A stretch of DNA of 64,000 nucleotides from Nonomuraea sp. PA05 (GTDB lineage: Bacteria; Actinomycetota; Actinomycetes; Streptosporangiales; Streptosporangiaceae), in assembly GCF_008086045.1 (NCBI RefSeq), contig NZ_VSEY01000008.1:248001-312000 (forward strand), read 5' to 3'. The translations under genes and the position numbers were made by a program. The notes beneath the pieces are model-generated. The model saw only the letters and a list, made by a program, of their open reading frames with translations, was not told where the DNA came from and ran no database searches. How positions within the stretch are numbered: position 1 is the stretch's first letter; each line of letters starts with the position of its first letter. This document shows, in pieces, positions 1 through 7,972 of the stretch.

Positions 1-1099
1 CGAGGCCGTCCTCGTACCGGACGTGAGGGTGGTCCCCGTCGCGGATCTGCGCCAGCTCGTGGAGTGGCTGCGCAAGGGCGACGCCCCGCCCGAGCCCGAA
101 GTGGAGGGGTACGCCGACCCGCCCAAGACCACCTGCGCCCCCGGCATCGACCTGGCGGACGTCGTCGGCCAGCCGGTCGCCCGCCGGGCACTCGAAGTCT
201 GCGCGGCCGGCGGCCACAATCTGTGGATGCTCGGCCCGCCTGGCACGGGCAAGACGATGCTGGCCGAACGCCTCCCCACCCTCCTGCCGAGCCTGGAGCT
301 CGACCACGCCCTGGAGGTCACCGCCATCCACTCGGTCGCGGGCGTCCTGCCGCCCAACGCGCCGATGCTGAGCCGTCCTCCGTTCGTCAGCCCGCACCAC
401 ACGGCGACGTCCGCCGCGATCATCGGCGGCGGCAGCACCGTGGTGCGCCCAGGAGCCGTCTCCCTGGCCCACAGAGGCGTTCTTTTCATGGACGAGGCTC
501 CCGAGTTCCCCAGACACGTCCTGGACGCGCTGAGACAGCCTCTGGAGTCCGGCAGGGCGACGGTGTCGAGGTCCGCGGGCTCGGTCACGTTCCCGGCCAG
601 GTTCATGCTCGTCCTGGCGGCCAACCCATGCCCCTGCTCCCAAGCGGAGGACCAGGGTGAGACCTGCAAATGCTCTCCCACAATCAGACGCCGCTACCTC
701 GGCCGCCTCTCCGGCCCCCTCCTCGACCGCATCGACATGAAGGTCACTGTCAACCGCTCCTCACGCCGCGAACTCCTGGCCGACCGCCAGTTCGTCGAGA
801 CCAGCGCGACGGTGGCCGAACGCGTCCTGGTAGCTCGCGAACGAGCCGCCAAGCGCCTGGCGGGCACGCAGTGGCGCTCCAACGCCGAGATCCCGTCCTC
901 CGTCCTGCACGCCGACTTCCGCCCTCCGGACGAGGCCATGCAGCCCATGACGGCGTGCCTGGACACGGGCAGCCTCACCGCACGTGGCCTCGACCGTGTC
1001 GTACGCGTGGCGTGGACCCTCGCCGACCTGGCCGACAAGGACACCCCGGGACAGGACGAGACCAACGCCGCCCTTGGTTTCTGGCTCGGCGTGAGATAG
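1..1099 (+). CDS. comM: YifB/ComM family Mg-chelatase-like AAA+ ATPase, 5'-truncated
   Basis: The reading frame is open from base 2, so the N-terminus lies outside the window; 365 residues are visible. Walker A GPPGTGKT is near visible residues 78-85 and the Walker B/DEAPEF segment near 159-169. A cysteine cluster (NPCPC ... CKC) follows, and then the C-terminal Mg-chelatase domain ending in LGVR. ComM is known as a hexameric helicase that promotes branch migration of DNA during natural transformation. dprA starts only 68 bp downstream, the usual actinobacterial comM-dprA arrangement. The missing part should be the N-terminal Lon-like (S5-fold) domain. Confidence 0.93.
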   Translation, partial: EAVLVPDVRVVPVADLRQLVEWLRKGDAPPEPEVEGYADPPKTTCAPGIDLADVVGQPVARRALEVCAAGGHNLWMLGPPGTGKTMLAERLPTLLPSLELDHALEVTAIHSVAGVLPPNAPMLSRPPFVSPHHTATSAAIIGGGSTVVRPGAVSLAHRGVLFMDEAPEFPRHVLDALRQPLESGRATVSRSAGSVTFPARFMLVLAANPCPCSQAEDQGETCKCSPTIRRRYLGRLSGPLLDRIDMKVTVNRSSRRELLADRQFVETSATVAERVLVARERAAKRLAGTQWRSNAEIPSSVLHADFRPPDEAMQPMTACLDTGSLTARGLDRVVRVAWTLADLADKDTPGQDETNAALGFWLGVR

Positions 1100-1167
1100 C
1101 CACTCGGACCCTCTCCCCACCGCTCTCCTGGCGAACCTCGATCACCGCGCACCTCAAGGAGGTCACC

Positions 1168-2817
1168 TTGACCACCACGCCCTCGACGACCACAGAGCCC
1201 GCCACGCCTTCCACGACCACAGAGCCCAGCAGGTCTTCCACTCCCGCGACGACCCGCGCCGACGACCCGCCGAACCGCCCCACGCCCAGCGCCTCCACGC
1301 CCCCAGCCGGGCCCGTGAGCAGAGCGGGTCCCGAAGCCGAAGATGAGCCCACGAGCAGCGTCCAGGCCGATCTCCGCGCCCTGGAAACAAGGAGCGCAGA
1401 GCCTGAAAGCGAAGTGAGAACCACCCGACTCGAAGGCACACCAGCGACGGCAGGACCTCATGACGGAGCCAGGACAGCGGGTTCTCCGGACCGAATCAAG
1501 GCCGGCGGACAACTGACCGAGACCAGGACCCGAGCCGCCAAGACATCCGACACGGACAGGGAAATCAGGGCCAGAGCCGCTCTCATGCGAGCCGCCGACG
1601 TCGGAGACGTCACCATGGGCAGCCTCGTAGCCCAGTACGGCGCCCCTCAAGCAGTGGAGGCCATCCGCACCCGCACCCTCCCTCCAGGCTTCATAGCCCA
1701 ACAAGCCCAGCAAGAGCGCCCACCCAACCTGACATCCTGCCTGAACGCCTGGTACACCCGCCTCGCAGCCGCCAACCCCGCAGCCGACCTCGAAGCCGGC
1801 CAACGAGCCGGAGCCCGGCTGATCATCCCGGGCAGCACGGAATGGCCCACCCAACTCGACGACCTTCGTCGCAGCCGCCCTCTCGGCCTGTGGGTGCACG
1901 GCAACGCCGACCTCCGCTTCTCCTGCCTCAAATCGGTGGCGGTGGTCGGGGCCAGAGCAGCCACCTCGTACGGCTGCCACATCGCGGCCGAGTTCGGCGT
2001 CGGTCTCAGCGAGTCGGGCTGGACCGTCGTGTCGGGTGGCGCGTTCGGTGTGGACGGGGCTGCCCACAAAGGCGCGCTGGCCGCCGAAGCGCCCACGGTC
2101 GTGGTCCTGGCCTGCGGTGTCGACGTCAGTTACCCGAGTGCCCATGAGTCCTTGTTCGCCAAGGTGAGAGAGAAGGGCGTTCTCGTCAGTGAGTGCCCGC
2201 CCGGCGTGCACCCGACCAGAGCCCGCTTCCTCATCCGCAACCGGCTGATCGCCGCCCTCTCCCGAGGAACGGTGGTCGTGGAAGCCGCGATTCGCAGCGG
2301 CGCCCTCAACACGGCCACCCACGCCCTCTCCCTCAACAGGCACCTGGGAGCAATTCCGGGCCCCATCACCTCCGCGATGTCAGCCGGATGCCACCGACTC
2401 CTCCGGGAGCGCAAGGCCGTCTGCATCACCTCCCCCGAAGACATGATCGACCTCGTAGGCGCGCTGGGCGATGACCTCGCCCCGCAGGTCCGCGGCCCGG
2501 CCGTCCCCAGGGACAGGCTCAACGAGCCGACCAAGAGAGTTCTGGACGCGGTCCCCACCAGAGGTGGTGCCGGGCCGGCTTCGATCGCGGTGGCGGCCGG
2601 CATGAGCCTGGACACGACGCTGAGCGCACTCGGTGGTCTGGCGGCCGCCGGCTACATCGAACGCACCCCGAGCGGCTGGCGCCTCCGCAAGCAACCCGCG
2701 GCGTACCGCAAGGCCCCGGACTCCACGGCCCTGGCACCCCCGCCCATCCCGGAACCCGACCCAACGGAAATCCCGCCGCCTCCTGACGATTTCCGAGCTT
2801 CGGAGGTCGGTCCGTAG
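1168..2817 (+). CDS. dprA: DNA-processing protein DprA with long low-complexity N-terminal extension
   Basis: DprA binds single-stranded DNA and loads RecA. I chose TTG 1168 because AAGGAGG (1156-1162) lies 5 nt upstream; the frame also stays open further upstream, inside comM. The product is 549 aa against about 380 for typical DprA. Residues 1 to about 130 are a Thr/Ser/Pro/Glu-rich tail containing the repeated block STTTEP. The SAM-like start (RAALMRAADVGD) follows, then the Rossmann fold (VVGARAATSYG near residue 258, SGGAFGVDGAAH near 290, RNRLIAALSRGTVVVEA, SGALNTA), and a C-terminal winged helix near residues 450-505. The core is complete; the disordered extension is unusual. In-frame GTG 1315 is an alternative start but lacks a ribosome binding site. 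Confidence 0.9.
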   Translation: MTTTPSTTTEPATPSTTTEPSRSSTPATTRADDPPNRPTPSASTPPAGPVSRAGPEAEDEPTSSVQADLRALETRSAEPESEVRTTRLEGTPATAGPHDGARTAGSPDRIKAGGQLTETRTRAAKTSDTDREIRARAALMRAADVGDVTMGSLVAQYGAPQAVEAIRTRTLPPGFIAQQAQQERPPNLTSCLNAWYTRLAAANPAADLEAGQRAGARLIIPGSTEWPTQLDDLRRSRPLGLWVHGNADLRFSCLKSVAVVGARAATSYGCHIAAEFGVGLSESGWTVVSGGAFGVDGAAHKGALAAEAPTVVVLACGVDVSYPSAHESLFAKVREKGVLVSECPPGVHPTRARFLIRNRLIAALSRGTVVVEAAIRSGALNTATHALSLNRHLGAIPGPITSAMSAGCHRLLRERKAVCITSPEDMIDLVGALGDDLAPQVRGPAVPRDRLNEPTKRVLDAVPTRGGAGPASIAVAAGMSLDTTLSALGGLAAAGYIERTPSGWRLRKQPAAYRKAPDSTALAPPPIPEPDPTEIPPPPDDFRASEVGP

Positions 2818-3020
2818 CAGACCGGCCGGCCGGAGGTTGTGTTCGCGTGAATGAGGAGTACGCGGCTGGCGCCTGATGCCGGCTCAGTCGTGTCACCTGC
2901 CGATGGCGCGGAGGGTTGGGTGAGGAGGAGGCGATGGTGGTGTCTGAAGTGCGGTGATTGGGTCGGCTTGGAGCGCATGGTGACGGGAGCGGCTCGGGCA
3001 TGGTTGAGAGAAAGTAGGGG

Positions 3021-3083
3021 TCACTGGTCCGCGTTCAGCTTCGTGGCATGCGACTGCGGGCTCAAACTGTTGTCCGCGGCCAT
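3021..3083 (-). CDS. Possible 20-residue peptide
   Basis: A left-going ATG at 3083 is preceded by GAGGAG with 9-nt spacing and opens a 20-codon frame (begins MAADNSLS, ends LNADQ) closed by TGA. The composition (Asn, Gln, Asp, Ser) differs from the Arg/Pro shadows around it. I cannot assign a function, and a chance ribosome binding site plus short frame is a real possibility. Confidence 0.15.
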   Translation of the reverse strand: MAADNSLSPQSHATKLNADQ

Positions 3084-3175
3084 CGTTCTGCTCTCCTCGG
3101 TTAACTTAGGCCCTCCAAGGATCAAGCGATGGCCGTCACCATGCTTACTGGGATGGCCCTGACCAGGCCGAACGG

Positions 3176-3209
3176 ACATCGCCCCGACCGTACGCGGTCG
3201 GGGCGATGT
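3176..3209 (+). terminator. Perfect 14-bp hairpin, probable terminator
   Basis: ACATCGCCCCGACC and its exact reverse complement flank a 6-nt loop (GTACGC). The right arm is followed by CTTTG, a weak T-run. It lies 360 bp after dprA, so it may end a long dprA 3' UTR or an unrecognised transcript. The stem is perfect; termination is inferred. Confidence 0.5.
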
Positions 3210-3260
3210 CTTTGATGCTCATGACCGATGGTTGTGGCGTGCCGGGCTTTGGGGCGCCCT

Positions 3261-3491
3261 GTGCGGGTGGCCGCTGGCGTTGCGGTGGAGCGAATCTGCG
3301 CGGATGCGTGGGGGCAGCCGCTCGTGTCGCTGGTGGAGCGGTCTGCGGTGATTGCGTGCGAGTAGCTGCTTACGGTGCGGTGGGGCGGTCTGTGGTGAGG
3401 CGTGCGCGTAGCCGCCTGCGTTGCGGTGGGGCCGTCTGTGGTGGCGTCGCGGGTGGCTGCTTGCGTCGCGGTGGGGCGGTTCGTCGTGGTG
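3261..3491. repeat. Imperfect ~46-bp tandem repeat, about five copies
   Basis: Units share the skeleton GCGTGCGNGTAGCYGCYTGCG followed by TTGCGGTGGGGCGGTCTGTGGTG. The clearest copies begin near 3356, 3401 and 3447; two more degraded copies precede them. No reading frame across it looks coding. Its function is unknown. Confidence 0.6.
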
Positions 3492-3629
3492 TGTGCGGGC
3501 GGGCTGCAAGGTTGCGAGCTTGGGGCCTCCGCGCCTCAGAGCGTTGCGAGGTTTAGTCTGCCGCCACAGGGAGCCGTAGCGACGGGCAAGCGGGCGGCGG
3601 GCGTGGTGGAGGAGGCAGCCTTTCAGCCG

Positions 3630-3840
3630 GTTGCGGCCCCGGCCCCGGTTACGACCCCGGTTTCGGCCCCAGCCCCAGCCCCAGCCCCAGCCCGGTCTCG
3701 GTCCCGGCCCCCGGCTCCAGCCCCCGGCCCCAGCCCCAGCCCCCGGCCCCGGTACCGGCCCCCTGCCCCTGCCCCGGTCCCGGTCCCGGTCCCGCCCCCT
3801 GCCCCGGTCCCGATCCGGTCCCGGTCTAGGCCTCGGTCCC
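3630..3840. repeat. GC-rich hexanucleotide microsatellite tract
   Basis: Runs of CCCCAG, CCCGGT and related hexamers make up most of this stretch. They form the end of the left-going winged-helix gene, whose last 18 residues are Thr/Glu/Ala/Lys repeats and whose TAG stop (3826-3828) sits inside the tract. Confidence 0.7.
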
Positions 3841-4434
3841 GGCTTCGGCTTCGGTTTCGGCCTTGGTCTTGGTTGCTGTTTCTGCGTTGGCGCCGGGGGG
3901 TGACGGTGGGGCCTCGATGGGGAACAGGATCGGGCTGAGCAGGTATTGCGTGCGGTCGGGGGCTGAGGCGTGGGAGAGGCGGGGGGCGATGGCGGCGCGT
4001 AGTTCGCTGATCAGCTCGTGCAGCTCATCGCGGCTGAGCCAGATGGCGTGCTGCCGGTAACCGACGAGGTCCGCTACCGGGTCGGCCTTCTCTTGGTCGA
4101 GGTAGGTGTTGAACTCGGCGAGCAGGATGGCCATGGCGGTGGCGAAGCCGCGTCGGTGGTCGTCGCGCGACAGTGATTCGAGCATGGCGGGGTCGATCAC
4201 GGCCAGGTCCTGGCGCAGGCGGTAGCGGCGTTCCACGGCTCCTCGCACTCGCCGCTCCTCGGCCACCTCCAGGACGCCCTCGGTGGCCAGTAGGTCGATG
4301 TGCCGGTAGAGCGTGGCCTTGGAGACGTCGGGGATGCGTGCGCACAACTGCGAGGTCGTCAGCATGCGGCCGCCGCGCATCGCATGTACGACGCGGAGTC
4401 GTACGGGGTGGGCCAGCAGCTCCAAGGTGTCCAT
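3826..4434 (-). CDS. Winged-helix transcriptional regulator (ArsR/HTH_20-like)
   Basis: 202 aa. Residues 1-80 form a winged helix (ELLAHPVRLRVVHAM, then SKATLYRHIDLLATEGVLEV) followed by a beta-wing with Arg-rich residues. The middle is an alpha-helical dimerisation or ligand region, and the tail is a low-complexity Glu/Thr/Lys repeat built from the hexanucleotide tract. The ATG start is 21 bp from a perfect 13-bp inverted repeat (4456-4483) that also lies 10 bp from the divergent hydrolase start. I therefore infer that it is an autorepressor that also controls the hydrolase. The effector is unknown. Confidence 0.85.
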   Translation of the reverse strand: MDTLELLAHPVRLRVVHAMRGGRMLTTSQLCARIPDVSKATLYRHIDLLATEGVLEVAEERRVRGAVERRYRLRQDLAVIDPAMLESLSRDDHRRGFATAMAILLAEFNTYLDQEKADPVADLVGYRQHAIWLSRDELHELISELRAAIAPRLSHASAPDRTQYLLSPILFPIEAPPSPPGANAETATKTKAETEAEAGTEA

Positions 4435-4455
4435 GTGGTTATGGTCTCACATGTG

Positions 4456-4483
4456 CTACCTTTCTCATCAATGAGAAAGGTAG
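4456..4483. promoter_or_regulatory. Shared palindromic operator between regulator and hydrolase
   Basis: CTACCTTTCTCAT, a 2-nt spacer (CA), then ATGAGAAAGGTAG: a perfect 13-bp inverted repeat. It fills most of the 59-bp gap between two divergent start codons, as expected for the binding site of the winged-helix protein encoded at its left. Occupancy would block both genes. Confidence 0.75.
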
Positions 4484-4493
4484 GTGGCGAGAC

Positions 4494-5774
4494 ATGGGAA
4501 CTGCTGAAGCCGAGCCAGGTGCGGTTGCTGTCTCTGTGGTGGAGATGGCGTGTGAAGGGCGGTTCGGGGACATTGAGGCGTTGTTTGCGCCGTCGTTGCG
4601 GGCGGTGGTGAGCGCGCAGGTGCTGCGGGTGGCCTGGGAAGGCGAGGTCGTGGCGAAGCGGGGCGGGGTGTCCGGCGTTGGGCTGCCGGTGAGGGAGGCG
4701 GCAGATGCGGGGATGGTGCGGGTCAGCGTTCCTGTCGAATGTCGGGAGGGTGGGCTCACCCTGGTGACGGTGGTCGATGAGCAGGGCGGGTTGCAGGGGT
4801 TGCAGCTCGCGCCCGCGACGGTGGTTTCGTGGGAGCCGCCGCCTTACGCCGAGCCTGAGCGCTTCTTCGAGGAGGACGTCACGGTTGACGCTGGTGCTCA
4901 TGCTGTCGGCGGGACGTTGAGCCTGCCGCGGGGTGAGGGGCCGTGGCCTGGTGTCGTGCTGCTCAGTGGTGGGGGGCCGTTCGATCGCGATGAGACGAGT
5001 GGGCCTAACAAGCCGCTCAAGGACCTGGCCTGGGGGCTGGCCAGCCGGGGCGTTGCTGTCCTGCGGTTCGACAAGGTGAGCTTCGTTCATCGGGAGATGA
5101 TGGCCGCGGCCGGCTTCACGATGACCGGTGAGTACGTGCCGCATGCGGTGGCTGCTGTGCGGCTGCTGCAGGGGCGGTCCGAGGTGGATGCCGGGCGGGT
5201 CTTTGTCGTGGGGCACAGCATGGGTGGCAAGGTGGCCCCGCGCGTGGCCGAGGCGGAGGAGGCCGTGGCCGGGCTGGTGATTATGGCTGGGGACACGCAG
5301 CCGATGCATCGTGCTGCTGTGCGAGTGGCGCGGTATCTCGCGACCGTTAGTCCGGGCATGGTCACGGAGGCTGCGGTCGAGGGGTTCGTCGCGCAGGCGG
5401 CGATGATCGACAGCCCTGATCTGTCGCCTTCCACGGCCGCTGCGGAGTTGCCTTTCGGGCTGCCGGGCTCGTACTGGATGGATTTGCGCGACTATGACGC
5501 GGTGGCGACTGCGGCTGCCCTGGACAAGCCGATGTTCATCCTGCAGGGCGGGCGGGACTATCAGGTCACCGTTGCCGATGATCTGGCTGGGTGGCGGGCG
5601 GGGCTTGGTGGCCGTCCTGATGTCCTTATTCGGGTGTACGACGCCGATAATCACCTCTTCTTTCCTGGGGAGGGGGTTTCCACGCCTGCGGAGTATGAGT
5701 ATGCGCAGCATGTCGATGGGGCTGTTGTCGCGGATATCGCGGAGTGGGTGGTCGCGACGGCGGTGGAGGGATGA
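4494..5774 (+). CDS. Alpha/beta hydrolase with N-terminal DUF3887-like domain
   Basis: 426 aa, cytoplasmic (no signal peptide). Residues 1-110 resemble the small DUF3887 cone-shaped domain (VVEMACEGRFGDIEALF ...) often fused to secondary-metabolism or drug-modifying hydrolases. The hydrolase core has GHSMGG with Ser242 as nucleophile, Asp355 in GGRDYQV as acid and His387 in YDADNHLFF as base. I used ATG 4494; the frame is open upstream but would run through the regulator gene. Divergent from the winged-helix regulator across a shared operator, so probably induced by a small molecule that it hydrolyses. The substrate is unknown. Confidence 0.85.
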   Translation: MGTAEAEPGAVAVSVVEMACEGRFGDIEALFAPSLRAVVSAQVLRVAWEGEVVAKRGGVSGVGLPVREAADAGMVRVSVPVECREGGLTLVTVVDEQGGLQGLQLAPATVVSWEPPPYAEPERFFEEDVTVDAGAHAVGGTLSLPRGEGPWPGVVLLSGGGPFDRDETSGPNKPLKDLAWGLASRGVAVLRFDKVSFVHREMMAAAGFTMTGEYVPHAVAAVRLLQGRSEVDAGRVFVVGHSMGGKVAPRVAEAEEAVAGLVIMAGDTQPMHRAAVRVARYLATVSPGMVTEAAVEGFVAQAAMIDSPDLSPSTAAAELPFGLPGSYWMDLRDYDAVATAAALDKPMFILQGGRDYQVTVADDLAGWRAGLGGRPDVLIRVYDADNHLFFPGEGVSTPAEYEYAQHVDGAVVADIAEWVVATAVEG

Positions 5775-6013
5775 GGCTGCTTGCTGTGCGTTTGATGGCG
5801 TGCGTCGTTGATTGTCGGTGGCTCGGTGAGCCAGGGGGGTCGCCAGTGGGGGAAGAAGGTCGGAGAAGTTGGGGCTGCGGTGAGAACTGGAACGGGGGTG
5901 GAGGGGCTTGGTGATGGATGCGACGTTTAGGAGTTTCAGTCAGGCTTAGAGAGTGTGGGAGGTCTGGTCTCGTTCGGCGGGTGGGCTGGATGGAGATGTG
6001 GAGGGGGTTAGGC

Positions 6014-6895
6014 GTGGACAGGGAAGAAGTCGTGGCTGAGTTCAGGCGGTATCTGCGGCTTGAGCGTGACCTTTCTCCGCATACGGTCCGGGCGTACCTG
6101 ACTGATGTGAACTCGCTGCTCGACCACACGAACGGGGACGTTGAGGGGCTGGATATCGGGGTGCTGCGGGCATGGCTGGCGGGGCAGCACGCGGCTGGCA
6201 AAGCGCGGGCCACGCTGGCGCGGCGGACCGCGTGTGCTCGTACCTTCACCGCCTACTGCCATCGGCGAGGGTGGCTGCAGACCGATCCCGGGCTGCTGCT
6301 GGGCAGTGCGAAGTCGCCTCGGACGCTGCCTTCCGTGCTTGATCAGCGGCAGGCCGAGGCTGTGCTGGCCGCGCCTTCGGAAGGGGAGCCGAAGGAACTG
6401 CGGGATCAGGCGCTTCTTGAGTTGTTGTACGCCACCGGCGTGCGGGTGAGTGAGCTTTGTGCGCTCGATGTCGATGACGTGGATCGGGAGCGGAACGTCA
6501 TCAGGGTGATGGGGAAAGGGCGCAAGGAGCGTTCGGTGCCGTTCGGGGTGCCTGCGTTGCGGGCGTTGGATCGGTGGTGCATTCATGGGCGGCCGTTGTG
6601 GATGCGGGCCGGGTCCGGGCCGGCGCTCTTTCTTGGGGTGCGGGGTGGACGTATTGACGCGGGGACTGTGCGGCGGGTTGTGCATGCGCGGTTGGCGCAG
6701 GTAGAGGGGGCGCCGGATATGGGGCCGCATGGGTTGCGGCACAGTGCGGCCACGCATTTGCTTGAGGGTGGGGCTGACCTGCGGAGTGTGCAGGAGTTGC
6801 TTGGGCACGCGTCGCTCAGTACGACGCAGATTTATACGCATGTGTCGATTGAGCGGTTGCGGGCGGCGTATCGGCAGGCGCATCCGAGGGCTTGA
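6014..6895 (+). CDS. xerC: Tyrosine recombinase XerC
   Basis: 293 aa from GTG 6014, preceded by GGAGGGGG at about 7 nt; upstream ATG codons at 5990/5996 are alternatives. The N-terminal SAM-like core-binding domain (EFRRYLRLERDLSPHTVRAY) is followed by the catalytic domain with Arg144 (TGVRVSEL), Lys168 (GKGRKER), His239 and Arg242 (HGLRH), His265 (LGHAS) and Tyr274 (QIYTHV): the full set. XerC resolves chromosome dimers at dif with XerD. Its position between dprA and rpsB is the normal housekeeping location in actinomycetes, so it is not evidence of a mobile element. Confidence 0.92.
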   Translation: MDREEVVAEFRRYLRLERDLSPHTVRAYLTDVNSLLDHTNGDVEGLDIGVLRAWLAGQHAAGKARATLARRTACARTFTAYCHRRGWLQTDPGLLLGSAKSPRTLPSVLDQRQAEAVLAAPSEGEPKELRDQALLELLYATGVRVSELCALDVDDVDRERNVIRVMGKGRKERSVPFGVPALRALDRWCIHGRPLWMRAGSGPALFLGVRGGRIDAGTVRRVVHARLAQVEGAPDMGPHGLRHSAATHLLEGGADLRSVQELLGHASLSTTQIYTHVSIERLRAAYRQAHPRA

Positions 6896-6934
6896 TGTGC
6901 GGGTGAGGGCGGCACTGGCTTCGGGTTGAGGGAG

Positions 6935-7420
6935 TCAGTGTGGCCCTGGGGTGGCTTTTCGGGCTCTGGTCGTTCTGCGGCGTCGTTGTCTTCGGTGTTG
7001 GCCCTTTGCGCGGGCGCGTGGGTTTGGTTGAGGGCGGCGGCGGTTGCGGAAGAGGGCGGTGATCAGGAGGAGGGTCGTGATTGAGGCGCAGAGGGCCATG
7101 ACTGTGATGGCGAGATGGGGTGAGGTACTGCGTCGCAGGGTGGCTTGGAACGTTCCCGTGGAGAGGGAGTGATCAGTAGAGGGGGTGAGGGGGCGGGAAG
7201 AAGGCGGGGGCGCAAGATCCTCGCTGGGGCTGGGGCTGGGGCTGGGGCTGGGGCTGGGGTCGGGACCGGGGCTGGGACCGAGGCTAGGACCGGGGGTGAG
7301 GGGGCGTGGGGGCGAGGTGCTGGGGAAGTTGTTGCCCGTGGGCGGGGCCTCGGTGCCGGTCGTGAGGGTTGCCGGGAGGGGTGGGGCCAGAAGGGGAGGA
7401 GTCGGGTGGGGGCGTGGCCC
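6935..7420 (-). pseudogene. Out-of-frame C-terminal part of the M23 peptidase gene (linker, TM helix, basic tail)
   Basis: This frame has no independent start or ribosome binding site, but downstream of about 7420 it looks more like protein than the frame in use. It gives a Thr/Gly/Pro/Ser linker, a ~22-residue hydrophobic segment and a tail dense in Arg/Lys, the topology of a C-terminal membrane anchor. It is offset by -1 from the peptidase frame. The change-over lies somewhere in the C-runs and hexanucleotide repeats at about 7220-7420 and cannot be placed exactly. Confidence 0.6.
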
Positions 7421-7908
7421 AGGAGTTGCAGAGGGTTCAGGTAGGTGGTGGCGCGACGCAGGCCCCAGTGGAGGCACGACTCCTCACAATGGTGCGTCGA
7501 AGGCTCCAGGACGCCGAGTCTGGCGCCTGAGGTGATGGGCTGGCCTCGCTGGACAGAGGCGCTGACGGGGAGGTAGGTCGTGCGCAGGCCGCCTTCGTGG
7601 ACGATCGTGACCACGCCCTTGCCGGCGACCGGGCCCGCGAAGTGGATCGTGCCTGGGCCTGCGGCCAGGACGGGGGTGGCTGCCGGGGCGGCGAGGTCGA
7701 TGCCGCGGTGGCCGGCGAGCCATGGCTCGGGGGGTGGGGTGAAGCGGCGCAGGATCCGCGGGTTGCCGTCGAGTGGCCATCGCCAGGTGGGCGGGGAGGC
7801 TCTTGCTGGGGGAGCAGGGGTGGTGGAGAAGAGCAGCGTCGTCGAGATGAGCAGGATCGCGGTGGCGGAGGCGGCTCTCGTCCAGGGGCTTGAGGGTGGG
7901 GTGGTCAT
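7063..7908 (-). CDS. Secreted M23 family peptidase; C-terminal anchor displaced by a likely frameshift
   Basis: 281 aa as read. An N-terminal hydrophobic stretch (SATAILLISTTLLFS) precedes a lysostaphin-type fold: GHRGID carries the first zinc His and Asp, and CLHWGL the second His (the usual HLH is CLH here). Such enzymes cut cell-wall peptides or activate amidases. After NPLQLLG the frame becomes Pro/Arg repeat with no further domain. The overlapping -1 frame (6935-7477) instead encodes a Pro/Ser linker, a good transmembrane helix (LAITVMALCASITTLLLITA) and an Arg-rich tail. I infer that the intact gene spans 6935-7908 and has lost one base, or that the sequence has an error in a C-run. Confidence 0.8.
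   Translation of the reverse strand: MTTPPSSPWTRAASATAILLISTTLLFSTTPAPPARASPPTWRWPLDGNPRILRRFTPPPEPWLAGHRGIDLAAPAATPVLAAGPGTIHFAGPVAGKGVVTIVHEGGLRTTYLPVSASVQRGQPITSGARLGVLEPSTHHCEESCLHWGLRRATTYLNPLQLLGHAPTRLLPFWPHPSRQPSRPAPRPRPRATTSPAPRPHAPSPPVLASVPAPVPTPAPAPAPAPAPARILRPRLLPAPSPPLLITPSPRERSKPPCDAVPHPISPSQSWPSAPQSRPSS
7222..7260. repeat. (GGGGCT)n hexanucleotide run
   Basis: About six consecutive GGGGCT units, coding for Ala-Pro or Pro-Ser repeats in the left-going peptidase gene. Unit changes of 6 bp keep frame; changes in a single G/C run would not. Confidence 0.75.
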
Positions 7909-7972
7909 GAGGGGAGTTTGGCGGGGGTGGGGAAGGGCGCGAGGAGGCGAACGTCGTTCTGTGGATAAGGGG

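Larger units (their letters stand above)
2818..3825. other. Repeat-rich intergenic region
   Basis: About 1 kb without a convincing gene. Several frames are open only because GC is so high; their products are Arg/Pro/His-rich and lack domain-like patterns. The region holds a strong hairpin (3176-3209), about five imperfect copies of a ~46-bp unit (3261-3491) and a C/G-rich hexanucleotide tract (about 3630-3840) that runs into the 3' end of the left-going regulator gene. Confidence 0.7.

Noticed and set aside
694-2343. A 549-residue left-going frame antisense to comM and dprA
   Set aside because: Arg/Gly-rich, no domain, lies opposite two well-supported genes; a typical high-GC antisense shadow.
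2851-3162. 103-residue right-going frame after dprA
   Set aside because: No ribosome binding site or recognisable pattern, and it ends in a hairpin/repeat zone; chance frame.
6014-6895. xerC as the mark of an integrated mobile element
   Set aside because: All catalytic residues match housekeeping XerC and the neighbourhood (dprA, rpsB) is its normal location; no att-like repeats or other mobility genes are present.
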